Program-made: the position numbers and the translations under genes
Source: Phoronis australis
Lineage: Eukaryota > Phoronida > Phoronidae
Reading direction: 5' to 3'
Assembly: GCA_002633005.1 (NCBI GenBank)
Contig: NMRA01000585.1
Location: 6,030 to 68,029 of the forward strand
DNA length: 62,000 nt
In this document: in pieces, positions 1 to 13,000 of the stretch
Numbering within the stretch: the first letter of the stretch is position 1
Layout: every line of letters starts with the position of its first letter
Notes under the pieces: model-generated
Databases searched by the model: none
Told to the model about the DNA's origin: nothing
Seen by the model: only the letters and a program-made list of their open reading frames with translations

Positions 1-3000
1 GGTTGAGCTAACGACCATCGGCCAGTGAACACAAAAAGTGCGAGTTAACCGGCACTCACCTTGCACATTGCAGCCGTTTAAGTGAAAAACAATCTAATAA
101 ATGCCATTTGCTTGTATAATCCTCTGTTGCCGATGACCCGCACGCACTCGCTCACTCACTCTCATACGCAGACGAACTTCAAAACAAACATCACGTGACA
201 ACAACATGTGTGTTCATCCAGAGATTTTTCTCGTGTTGTGGGGTACGATGTAGCGCAGATTTAGACTTAATCGCAATTAATCTGGACTCCACATGAACTT
301 AAAAAGTTGTAAAACATAAGGAGGATTTCAGGTGATTTGTTGAGTCGAAACTGTATTTTTATTCAAGAATTCAAGTTTTCCTATCGACGATCGCGATTCA
401 GCGACGTATCAGTCGGCAAGTTTTCGCCCTGGAATTTCAGCACATTTTTTTGAAAAATGATCATAATTTAACAACGGGGTTTGATAGCAGTGCACTACAG
501 TTTTGTAGAAAGACTGTCATAGGCTACAAATACGTCACAGAGCGTAAATTTGATGAATCCCAGCTTACGATTTTACCCGTTTCGGAAACCGGGTTTCAAC
601 TGCCTTAGGCTACAATAAGCGTTCCCTCCGTGAAATGAATTTTTCTAAACGCCCGCGGCGTTTATTAGGGTCAATACAGTATACAGCTTTCCTCCAAGGC
701 TAGGTGATGCTACGAGATATTCTTTGTTGCTTGTACGGATTGTTGCCAATTTTTGCTTGTTTCCATAGCATAATGATGGCGGAACTGACAACGTTGCAAA
801 TTTGAATTTTAATGTTTGCATAATCCAGAAAATCAGAGGTCGGTAAACCAAGTTTTTTTAAAACACTTTTGGCGAAAGACTAGCAGAAGATGCCCACTCT
901 TTCAAAATTGCCATGAAGGTATTAACTATTCCATGCACCAAGGTCTTGGCTAATTTTATGGCCTGGTCATCCATTCAGCCAAAAGTAGTTCCATAGGTGG
1001 CTCTGATCAGCCAATTATTCACACATGCTCACTCACAATAGAAGCCTGATAAGAGTGAAGGTGGATAAATGCAGTGTTCCTCTAGTTTCTTGTGGTAGTG
1101 GATGTGTTCACAACATGTTTTTGGCCATTAATTTGTCCTCAATTGGTGAAATTTTACTGCACTACATGGTACAACTGCTGTTTCCATGTAACTGGGTGAA
1201 ATGAGACTGTTGGTGAACAGAACCTTAAGTACTATTGAACCAAAGAGAACCAGTGGTAAAGTTCTGGAATGTTCTTCAGTGTCAGCATTTTGAGAATTTG
1301 TTTCATGCTGCCAGCTCAATGTAACTGCAGCTCTGGGGTCTGTTTCAAGAAAAGTGAGTTAGTATGACAAAAATTTAGTCTTACGCTCACACTTCAAAAC
1401 TTAACCAAGCACAGGTTTATATGCATCACTGCCTGGAAATAAATGTAACTTACAATTCTCTCAAATGGTGCTGTGAATATGCTGGAGCATGTTCCAAGAT
1501 TCCTAATTGAAGGAAATTTAAGCCTTGTTGATTACTTTTATTATGTGCTGTCATGTTTCAATTCATGTAAGGTTATTGCTGGTTATAGGTACATTGAGCA
1601 CAGTAAGTTTATGTGGGCCTTGTTTTAATTAAGCTGGTAGGTTTAATTGTGCCCTTAGTGTGTATTTAGTCAGAGCCTGCTGGTAGAACAACATGTTTTG
1701 AAGTAGTTATACATTATAAGGTTGCGTCTTCTGACTGGTACATGTTGTGGAAAACCAAAATGGCAAAAATTCCATTAAACAGAAAATAACAAATAAAATC
1801 ACTTACACCAAGGGATTGTGGTGCAGACAAAAATTGACATTTCACAAAAAATTAACACATCAGCCAAAATGTGACTTGCCGCAGAACAAAAGATTATGGT
1901 GCAGCAATAAGTTTCACATGCCAGGAAAACAGATCTCTCTGAGGAGTATGTGACCATGGAAATGGTGATATCATGCACTTGAAACAAGATGGCTGAGCCA
2001 AATGGCCGGCCGCTTGTGTGGCGATCTGAGAGGTCTGGTGTCCTACAATAAGTCAAGAGATATCATGGGAAATGCTAATTGATTGCCATGAATGTGACTG
2101 TCGATGAGAAATTGCTCAATAACTTGCCCTTGCGTACCTCAGGTACTGACCTCATCACTTTGATGGTCACATGCTTCTGAATGGCCGTTGCTTCTGAATG
2201 GTGACATGGTTCCTGCATGTTAAATTTTTGCTAGCACATGATTCAGTTCTGGCATTGCACAAAACATTTCTGATGTGCTTATATGTATGCATACAAAAAG
2301 TCCTGGTGTATGGTGTTAGTTTAATACGAAGTGAAAGTGCTGGGTATATTTGGATTCGAGATAAATTAACATCACCCTCCATTTACAATAAATAATGCCT
2401 GAATGGTCAGTGTTATTCGCTGTCAGATTTCTGTGAACTTATTTCTTTGCATGCAACTATTAAGAGTACGCCAGCGATAGTTTGTTCGTTGAGTCTCGCA
2501 TGATTGATATCGTGCACTCTAGCGAAGAAGTGGAGTTAATCTTGTTTCCCGTGGAGTTGTGCAACTGTGCATTTTAATCCACCTATTTTGAGAGGAATGT
2601 GCAAAGGCTTATTACTAAGTCCAAGTCAGGCAGTGACCTTTTCCCATTCAGCGGTACTCCCCCAAAGCAGGAGAGTTACCATGCTGGTTGGAAAGAGACA
2701 ACAAATGAGGTTTCATTTATAATTAACAGGGCAATTCATCAAGAGTTTATGTCTCACCTGTATGTCTAAGGGCAAAATGACATCATGGACTATTGTGAAC
2801 TTGTTCACAGGTGTAATCAGCTTATGCTTCTCCCCTGTGGAGGTTATGTTCAAACCACCTGTAAAATGCAGGAATACCTGTTGCGGTATTCAGGATGGAC
2901 TGGTTGACTAGATGATGGCATTAACTTTGAAGGCTTTTTAATAATATGTTTATACATGTTGTTTTTATATATAAATTTTCCACAAATGGAGGTTTTAAGC

Positions 3001-4049
3001 TAATAATTATCAAATAGTCCCATATTTCTTGTGCCCAATGGTATTATGCATTAACTACGCTGCACACATGGTGTTTTAAACGTTTCTTTGTTGATGACTT
3101 CTTGTTTATAGAGTAGAACCAAGGTTATTTGGTGTTGAATTACATCCCATCCTTGAACATGGGTCAATACTTCATTGATGTTGATAAGCTATCAGTTTAA
3201 ACCCTAAATTATGCATTAAACTCTTCAGTATAAGATTTTTGTTTTAAGATTAGAAACTGTCTTTTTTGAACTGTAGCATGCCATGCATTCAGTGATGTTA
3301 AAAAACTGTTCTGCCTTCGTTGAAATTGGCTTAATTCCCACCGAGTGGTGAACTTGCAATTTGCACAATTCAATATTACTTCATTTGCAATCTGACATAG
3401 GAATTGTTTTTTGAAGGTTTTGAAGACAATATTCTAGGTAAAATTCAACCAATTTTGGAGAAAGAAATGTTACTAAAATTGCTCTTTCCTTATTTTTTTA
3501 AGAACTTCTAGAATTGTTGTGAATACTTAGAAAGTTTTCAAAATGTTTTGTGAGGGAGGTGTGGCAGAGAACTTGAATATGGAAAACTTTAATTCATTTC
3601 TTTCATGGAAAATTTAAGAAAATAGAATCTTACTTGTTGGCCATATTCTGTCCTAAATTGGTGAGATTATACCGTAGATTACCAGATTACCTTGGTCTGT
3701 GTAGTTTGTCATGAGTCTGGGAAAATAAGGCAGCTAGGATTAAAAACCAAAATGGGTGATCATGTGTAAGGAAACTAAAATAGCAAATTGTTAACAAAAC
3801 TGAAACAACTGCAATATGGATTGGTGCATTTTCATCGTCTTGGATGAAGTTGAATAAGCAAAATACGACAGCAAATATGCCCATGATCGATGTTTCACAA
3901 CAGTTTATAAACATACCTCCATGGGCATGGAGCCATTTCCATCAGGGCATATATCATGTACAGAAATTTGCGTGACAGATTAAAATCTGCAATGTTGGTG
4001 TGCCCAATTGTTTAATGAGATACATAATTTCAGATTTTTTTCCTTTTAG
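1..4049. other. Upstream flank of MCT copy 1
   Basis: I see no supported coding exon here. Short open frames (for example near 645-851, 1128-1319 and 1799-2395) have no recognisable motif. A pyrimidine-rich acceptor ending in AG at about 4048-4049 lies just before the first coding exon of MCT copy 1, so at least one 5' untranslated exon probably lies in this stretch or beyond it. A good minus-strand splice donor is present at 56-61, which may belong to a divergent neighbour. Confidence 0.5.
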
Positions 4050-4069
4050 GATAATGATCATAGTGAAGA

Positions 4070-7000
4070 ATGGCTGAAGAAAATGACAAGAAAGAAACCG
4101 TTGCCACGACAACAAATGCAACTGAGTTCCACCACCCAGATGGAGGATTTGGTTGGGTTGTTTGCCTTGCCTCTTTCTGGTGCAATGGGACCATTTTTGG
4201 AGTGCTGAACATGTTTGGAGTTATTTACCCTGAACTCCTTGTGGTTTATGGTGGAGCAGACGACAAGGACATTGCATTTAAAACATGTTAGTATTTGCAT
4301 TTTGTTGGTGTATGAATGTGGAATTATGTGCAATACGCAGTTTGTTTTGTAATTTCCTTTTTAGCAATTATGATTCGGTAATTGGAGAAATTTATGTTTG
4401 AATAGTCATCTATTTAAAAGACCTGTTGACATACAAGGAAGAGTTTGAGATGGATTTATGTTAATTTGTTATAGCGCATGGTTTTATGGCATCATCATAT
4501 GAACTTAGTGAAATATATGTCTGGCTGTTGTGTACTTCAGTGGGTAGTAATAATTCCATTGCCACACCTCAAAAACCATCATGCCAAAGGTGCTGTGAAT
4601 CTGGGGAACAATCCAGTGGAGCAATCTAATCCTCAAGTCTGGAGTTAGGTCACAGGTTATGGAGCATTTTCAACAGGTGTTTGGAGTTTAGGCATAAGGA
4701 TCTCCCATTTATACTGTGGCTTTGGACTGTTTCCTGGTCCATGACTGGAGTTTAAGAAACCATAACTGAAGTGGAATCGTTTCTACTTCCTGAATTTGAA
4801 TTTTGACAACTTTCAGGTGCATAAGAGTGGGTGCATGTGTGGTTAAATGCATGGTCTTACAGTCATAAATTTTTAGCTCAAATTTATGAATAAATAATAA
4901 ATATATTGTTGCATTAAGGATGAAGTGAAGAGCTGGTTATATATAAGGAGCTTCTTTTTATTTGTGCATTGTTTTCCCATGGTGACATCTTAGCATGGGA
5001 AGACATTTCCTTTGCGTTAAGTGTTGCTACACGGTTGTCAATTTTGGAGGCTGTTTGATATGTTTTACCAGCTGAAAAGACATTAACTGAATATGTTTGA
5101 GGGGCCTCGTCATCTGCGTCATACCTGTGAATTTAGTGTCTCTATTAGCAAAATTCAAAATGGATTGTTTGAAAATGAGTACAGTTTCAATTAAGTCTCG
5201 TCCTTGTTCACGTGTGCAATGCAAACATTTTGGCGAGGGAAGAATTAGACCAAGTATTGCTGCCAGTAAATTCGTTTTTTAGTTTGACGCCACTAAAATG
5301 GTGATATTAAAAAGTTAAATTCAGCCATTTATTTATAGATTTTTCAGTTAGAAAGATGCAAAAAACAACCAATAACTTAAACACTGTCAAGATTTCAAGA
5401 ACTTCCAAGCACTTAAGTAATGGCTGATGTAGCAATTGTGTACACGTTGAGGGTAAAAAAGGACAAGAAAAGTATATACTTTGAATAGTTATAAATTATA
5501 CCTTGCCTTTTTGAGAATTAACGACATTTACCTGCAACCTTATCTTGCATACTTGTACTTGTGTCTGTTTGCCAATATGTGTAAATTACTGTTTCCAGCA
5601 TGGGTTGGTTCCTTAGCTACTGGGATGACATTCTTCATGTCTCCTGTGACCAGTATCCTTGTGGACAGATTTGGAATTCGTCCAATCGCGTTCATCGGTG
5701 CTGTACTGAGCACAGCGGGTCTTCTTGTCAGTTCATTTGTCAACCACCTGGGTCTCTTGTATCTGACTTACGGAATCCTTCTTGGATTAGGATCGTCGAT
5801 GGCGTACACACCTTCATTGGTGATTTTAGGACATTACTTCCAGAAGAAACTGGGTCTTGTAAATGGACTTGTCACCACCGGGAGCGCCGTGTTTACCATT
5901 GCACTCCCGTTCATTTTGAAGGTGTCCTTAACCAACATTGGCTTGGCGCACACGCTTCAGATCTTAGCGGGCTTGAACTCTGTGTTACTGGCGTGCGCCT
6001 TGATATACAAGCCACTGATTATCCGACAGGATAACGCAATGGCGTTTATGTCTGCCACAAGCATGGCCGAAAACTATCACGAATTTGTGTTATTTATCAG
6101 ACGATATTTGAACATCAAGATTTGGAGAAATAAAAGCTACGTCATCTGGGTAATGTCCATGGGGATATCATTGCTCGGATACTTCATACCATTTGTTCAT
6201 CTGGTTAGTACATTGTTCTTTGATTTCTAATAACTTAATCGTCGGTCTTGGGCAGTTATTTGTTTTAAATGCAATATTCCTATCCTGCTTGCAGTTCTAT
6301 TTCTAGTACATGTGGTAATTTTTGAAGTACGTTATATATGGTTAATATGCAAATTTTTTCAGATTACTTCTGACTTCGCATACTGCAAAATTCCACGAAT
6401 TGCAGATCGAAGTACTTCCTAGCATTGGCCTTTTTCATTTTTCAAAAGCTTGTTGATAATGACTGCAATTTTTCAAAACATTGTCTCATGGTGGCTACAG
6501 AACAGGACTTGAAAATAATAAAGCTTTACTTTGGTACTACTTAACCTTTGCGAGAAAAATAAGAAAGCAAAATATAGATATCACTTTTCTGCCATAATAA
6601 TGTTAGCATTGGCAGCTAATAGGATTTTTATAAGTGGTGTGGCTGAAATTGTTTTAATGACGTCTAAAAAAATATGATCACAGCCCCAGAAATGGCTTCC
6701 GCATTACATCCAGATGTTCTTTCACTCCCTTGCACACACTCGCACTAGTAAGACCGAGCTCAGAGGAAAATGAGACATAACACCTTTGTGCAGTGCTCGA
6801 ATGTCAGTCAGTGAAACCATGATTTGAACCCAAGTCTCCCAAGCGGGAGTCCGGAGCTCTAACCACTGAGCCACAGTGTCTCCTCATGGTGACGTCTGCG
6901 TAATCGGTAATCTTAATTGGGCATTTTCCATTAAGGCAGGCTTTTGATTTTCTATGCTTTTGTCAATTCTTATTTTTCTCTTCAATGTGCAGGTAAATTT

Positions 7001-10000
7001 GCCTGAAAAAATTATAACAGTTATTTTATGATTTGCGGCTGAGAGAACTGTATGGGCACCTATTTTGATTATTTTGTGAACAGTCAAGTCTGTTTTGAGA
7101 CTCACTTGATATTCTCAACGCCAAAATTACCCATGTCCCAATCTTCAGAATCGAGAAAATTAAAAATTCGGCTTGAATATCACTGTCTTAAATTTTATAA
7201 ACTGTTCCGAACTGGAGAATTTTCATGGTAGACAAATAATTGGACTATACCACAGGTTTTGTATTATGTTCAAGTAATTAGATTCAATCATTCTACAAGC
7301 AGATCCATTGCAAAGCCCCTAAATCTGGTCATTGCTAAGTAGTATGTAATATGGCTATTTCCAATTCCAAACTGTAAATAGATTCTACTTGTTTAGCCTG
7401 CTTCATATGACATAATTATATTGTGCTTTGTGCCTGCTGGTAAATTCGCTGTGTTAGGTTAAACTCTGCATTATAGTACTGTAATTTCTTTTTAGGTGAA
7501 ACACGTGAACGATACTATGCCAGGAAAAAATGGTGAAATTCTTGTGATGTGTATTGGTGCTACATCGGGTGTGGGACGGATTGTTGCTGGGAAGCTTGCT
7601 GATATGCAACAGGTCAACCGTATTCGGCTTCATCAGTTTTCCATTGCCATCATGGGTGTTATAACTATCATTATTCCATTTGCTACATACTTTGAAGTGC
7701 TTCTAGTGCTTACTCTACTCATGGGACTGTGTGATGGCTGTATGGTGTGCTTACTTGGACCAATAGCGTTTGACATTGTTGGCCAAAAGGGGGCAGCGCA
7801 GGCTGTAGGATTTCTGCTTGGAGTCATGTCTATTCCTCTCATGCTTGGGCCACCAATTGCAGGTAAATTTTTGTTGAGCCTTAAATAAGAGTGATTTGAA
7901 GGGAATACTTCTTATTTTCCCAATTTAAAGTTTTTATATTTATGAGAAATATTTCTCAGCTCAGCAGGATATCCTGCTATTCAATTGGACTAAATCAGTC
8001 ATGAAACTTGGCAGGAGAAGCGAAGAAGAATTTATGAGAAACTTGAGATCTATCTTCAATCTACTTTGAGCAGACTATGCCACATATACACACATACACA
8101 CATTTTTTCATTTTGACTTGGTATAAATGTTGCCCGTTATAGCTGGAAGCTCAGTTATATCCCCTACCCTAAAACATGGCTACCCTGCTTTAGTCGCTTC
8201 GATTATTCCTAATTTTCCTATTATTTCTTAGATTTTCTTACTTTGTAACCACTTTTTGTGAACTTCCTGTAACATTTCCTCCTTTTTGTATAAAGGAGTT
8301 GGGATGTGTGGATGTGGAGAAGCAATTGACAACTAAAAGTCGAAACGCCATGAAGCGGGCATACCTTAGGGGTCAGGCAATTTGAGTTCTCCCTTAATTA
8401 CCACAGAATGGCACTGCCAGCATGCGTAAGCCGCTGCCGGTGAAAACATAGATGCGCCATTTTGAAACAACAAAATTTTCTGAAATTGTTGATTGTTAGG
8501 GTTGTTAAATGATGGTACGGTGAAAACTGAAATGTTGTAAGCATTTGAAAATCTGGAATTAACATACATGAATGACAAAGGGAATGTAACTGAATTGCTC
8601 CTTATTCTCCAGGCTTTATGTATGATCTGATGGGTAAATACGATGCAGCCTTCTGGGCAGCCGGTGCTCCCCCATTACTAGGTGCCACCATTATGTTCCT
8701 GATACCAAGCATGAAGCAGGTAGGTGCTCTTGTACTTAACATGCCGGTTGGGCCTAACCTTTTAATTAAATCTAAGATGGTGGACGTTAACATGGTTCGA
8801 CGATGACCATAAATAATAAAAACTGAGATTTGCAGTATATCATTACATTTTTCTTCGAATTAGTCTTCGACAACAGTCCAAATCTCTAACCAGTATGGTT
8901 GACACAACTACATACATTGCCACTAGAGGCAGCACTAAACACTTCTAAACATGTGGAGAATTTCTCGCTTACACTGGTCACGGCTCTGAGTCCCTAAGCC
9001 CCAGACAACTTTTATGATCCCTATTCATCACGCCCTTTGCATTGATGTAGATCTGAGCTAATGAAGTTTTAAGGTAATAGCTAGCACTACTTTCTTAGCA
9101 ATGGTGGTCGTTATCACTCCCAAATTGGTTTTCTCTGGCATTTGCACAGAGTTAAAGAATGCAATATGGAGGGCAGTTTAAACTTAGTACATTTTAAATA
9201 TTACAAAAAGACTAAAAAGTTAATTTGCGTTGATCTTGACAAAGGGCCACTTCCCAAAAGAAAGGTGGTTTTAAGTATGTTTCATAACTGTTTTCATTAC
9301 TTTTTTTATTTTAATACTCCTGTCTACTTGCATTTTTTCTTACCGGTTAGGGTTGCTATCTTTTTATTTTGTGTTTAACCGAAGCATCAAAACAATTTAG
9401 AAGTCAGTTAATTGTGAACCCATTCCTGAATTTTCCAGATTACAGCTACACCAAACATGTCACGGCAAACACTCCACGTGCCATTTGTTCAAGTACAATT
9501 TTTATTAGAACTCAAAACATAAAATATATACAAATGTGCAAATATGGTGATAGCCAGACTGAAGATTTGGAACCTCTGGAAATTTTGTTTGCAGTAACTA
9601 CATAACTATTCTAGCTTTTTTCAGTCTAAAAATGAAATCACAGCTCTTGCCCACCGACCAACCTCATCCACTGCTTGCACTCTCTTGTTGACTACAAAGC
9701 TAGCCATCCTCTTGTGTTCACACGTGTTCCATTACAACTACAAGCTAACTGTCGAAATTGGCACATTTCCGCGAATAGCAGTTTTCTGGTTAGTGTATTG
9801 CTCCTGGAGTAAAGTAGTTCAGCATGCACTGGGCCATAAGCGATGTTTTAAAAATTATTGACATCTAATTTAGTCACTGTGTTGTTCATAGATGTTTCAA
9901 TGTAGCTTAGTTGTATATTAAAAGAATAATCCACGTGATATTGTTAACTCTGATCAGCGTTTGTAAATCACCAAGTATATCAATATGCGCAGTCGCTTAT

Positions 10001-13000
10001 CTTCAATCTAACCCAATGTTTGTAGTTTTTAGCTTATTAGTTCATCGATTTTTAAAAGTCAAAAACCAAACTTGGTTGTTTTTTCCATCTGAATACTGCT
10101 GTGGTATTTGTTTTTAACGAAAACTGTTGGTTAATGCAGTTTGAAAATTCACCAGTATGTACAGGCAGAGGTGTTTACTACAGTTTATGGTCAGTTAATT
10201 ACACTTAATTGGGTCTTGCTCGCACCCGAAAATGCGGTCATAGCAACTGAGTCCGACTCTGGCGCCACGCTCTCTTTGATCCCGGTAAAAGCCACTTCGA
10301 AGGATGAGCGGTGAAAAGTCACGCATATCTTTAGAAATGTGTGACTTTCGTGTAAGCGTATTATTCACGGCATGAACAAAGGACAATGAGGCAATGGAGA
10401 CTATCGTTACTAACTAAACTTGAATTTATGGAACTAAAATAATAGGTAGTAGTAATAGTAATATTAACTAAAGTCTATATCATAACATCTATTTTGTTTA
10501 AATAATTGGATTTGAACGCTTCTAAAGCCAGCATTTTTATTCTACTGTACTCACATGTATATAGAAGTGTATATGTAGCCCACTACCATTAACTTTCAAC
10601 CTTGTCTGTTGCAATAGAGCAGATATGGCGACCACTTTTTGAGACACCCTAATTTTCGCCCAAAACATGAGAGGTCACAATATGCATGCAATGACTTTGG
10701 TTTGGTTGTTTTATTTACATGAGCATTGTGCAAACTTGTTCTGTTGTGCATGAAATTTACAATAAGGATAGCAACTATTGCCACCATTTCATAGTTTTCA
10801 ATTAACCCGGAGGTGCATTCTAAATGTGCTCAACATAACTACAATTTTTTTCTCTTAAATTCTCTAAGAAATACACTACCAAATGGGCAGAAACCATTTT
10901 TCTCCCGCCCTTATAGATTTCGATATGGTTGAATTTATTTTGTAAAAATGACAAAAAATGAAAGTTTACAATACCGATATTTAATATTGTCAATTTTTTA
11001 AATTCCCTCCTTAACTAGACCAGGATATGAACTTTAAGAACATGGACTCATTTTTTCTCCAGTTTGTGTGACATTTTTCCTCGAGGTCCCGTCACTGATG
11101 GTGAAGTTAATAATGCCAGTCATATTTCATGGCCCACTGGACTTCCTTTGATTAATATTACGTTTCACAAGTTGATTTCCTCATTATGTTACGCCTGTCT
11201 AGGAATCAACAAAGAGTATTTGATATCATGTACTGGATATTCCTAGAAGTGTGACATAAACAACCTAAAGACACAACAGTGCATGAGATTGAAAACATCA
11301 AATACATCGATCTTGTCAGTGAATGAGTTATCATCAAGTACCTACGCATCATATTCAAAGTGCAACAATGTTATAAACTGAAGGTGTAAAAAACTAACAT
11401 TTGTGTAGTACTGTCTATACAGTCATCCTTGTTTGTCATTGTCAACAACAACTGCGTTAGTGGCAGCATTGTCAATCCTTCAATATGAAGTTTGTCCATT
11501 TCTGTGTGACGTTACCATGTACATTACTATCAGCTTTTGCAACGTATTTGGCAGGTTTGCCACATTTTGGAATAAATAAAAATACTTAGACTATTCCGTC
11601 AAACTCCAAGGCTGTAAGGATAGGCACTGATATCTTGGCAATCGTCTGCATCGCATTTCCCAATTACTGTATTCAAAATACGTCTTAACTCTTCGAATTT
11701 GCACACTTCGAAATAAGAAATAATTCTCTATGCCACTACGATGACAGTCTTGCATTACATGATCTATATTTATAATAAACAATGCTTACGTACTACAAAA
11801 AGTTTCATAGCATGTGCATTTGACAATGTGCAGCATTTCATTTTGGCGACTAGCCAAGGAGAAACTTCACTTTGAGTTTTGGTGCAATGAAAGTTGGACG
11901 CCGAGAAAATGTTCAAATGTTGTGGCTTTTAAGCTAAGATTTGTACTATTGGCTAGGTTTCTGCAAGTTTATAGCTTTAGTATGTCTAAAAAAAATTTAA
12001 AATTCGCCAATTGATCGTTTGAGTACGGCGTGCAGTGAAATTAGTAGTGAATGGTCACATTGTATTAAAGAAATTTTATCTTCACTGCATGCGCCTGTAT
12101 GATTTTAGGCTATTGAAAATCAGTTCCAGTTTCTTAAAATTCTGTTAGAAAACAAGAAAGTCCCATTTTGCGACAAAAACGTTTCTAAACCTCTACTTAT
12201 ATATACATTTTGATGTTGTATGGAAAATGTTGAACATTGTATTGGATGAATGGGTTGGCAATAGAGCCGTCAGTGCCACAGTAGTATTTGGCAGTGTCGT
12301 GGTCTCCGATGTCATTCTTGATATCAGGGTTGGTATCCAAGTATGAAGATTGTCATCTGTTTGTGATCATCCTCGGTGCCTTCACGGTCCATGTTGTACT
12401 TCTTCAGTCAATTTCACCAGGTGTTGCTCATCAGAGCATTTTTTATCAGGCGAGGATTTGTGTTTGAGAATGTCACCCCATGCAACAAGTTCATTCATGC
12501 GATAATAGTCAAAGAACTGGGCCTGGTCACATACAATGTGCAAGCTGGATAACGACAATGACTCCCCATTATCACATGTCATGTTGTCATTGTTGAGAAA
12601 TACACTTAACGTGCAATGCCCTTGATTCCTTGATTTTGAGGTGGAATATTGGCATCAACCCCAATCCCCTAGGCAAAAAAATCCTCCAAGGTTGTAATCA
12701 TTTATACAAAACATCAGTTTTGGCTACTTGAGGCATTGCTGATGAGGGTTGGCAACAGGAGAGTGGAATTGGAGGTCTCAGGGGAGGGGGAGATTTTCCC
12801 CTCGACCAAGAATTCCCCCTCAGATAGCACAGGCACCTTTCCCTTCAGTTGTGTGAGTGTCATGATACTTGTTCAGTGGATAAGGTTTAAGATTTTACGC
12901 AACAGTAATCCAGTTCTGTTTGGCAAAGTCACTTTTGAGAACTTTATACTTCTATTTCAGCAATTTCCGGCAGTCACTGAAACTGAGGAATTCATTGCAG

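Noticed and set aside
5540-6034. Alternative frames overlapping exon 2 of MCT copy 1
   Set aside because: Shadows of a well-supported exon with conserved splice sites and phase in all three paralogues.
6830-6892. Functional tRNA gene on the minus strand
   Set aside because: A and B boxes are present but the anticodon arm does not pair, and SINE-like sequence continues downstream.
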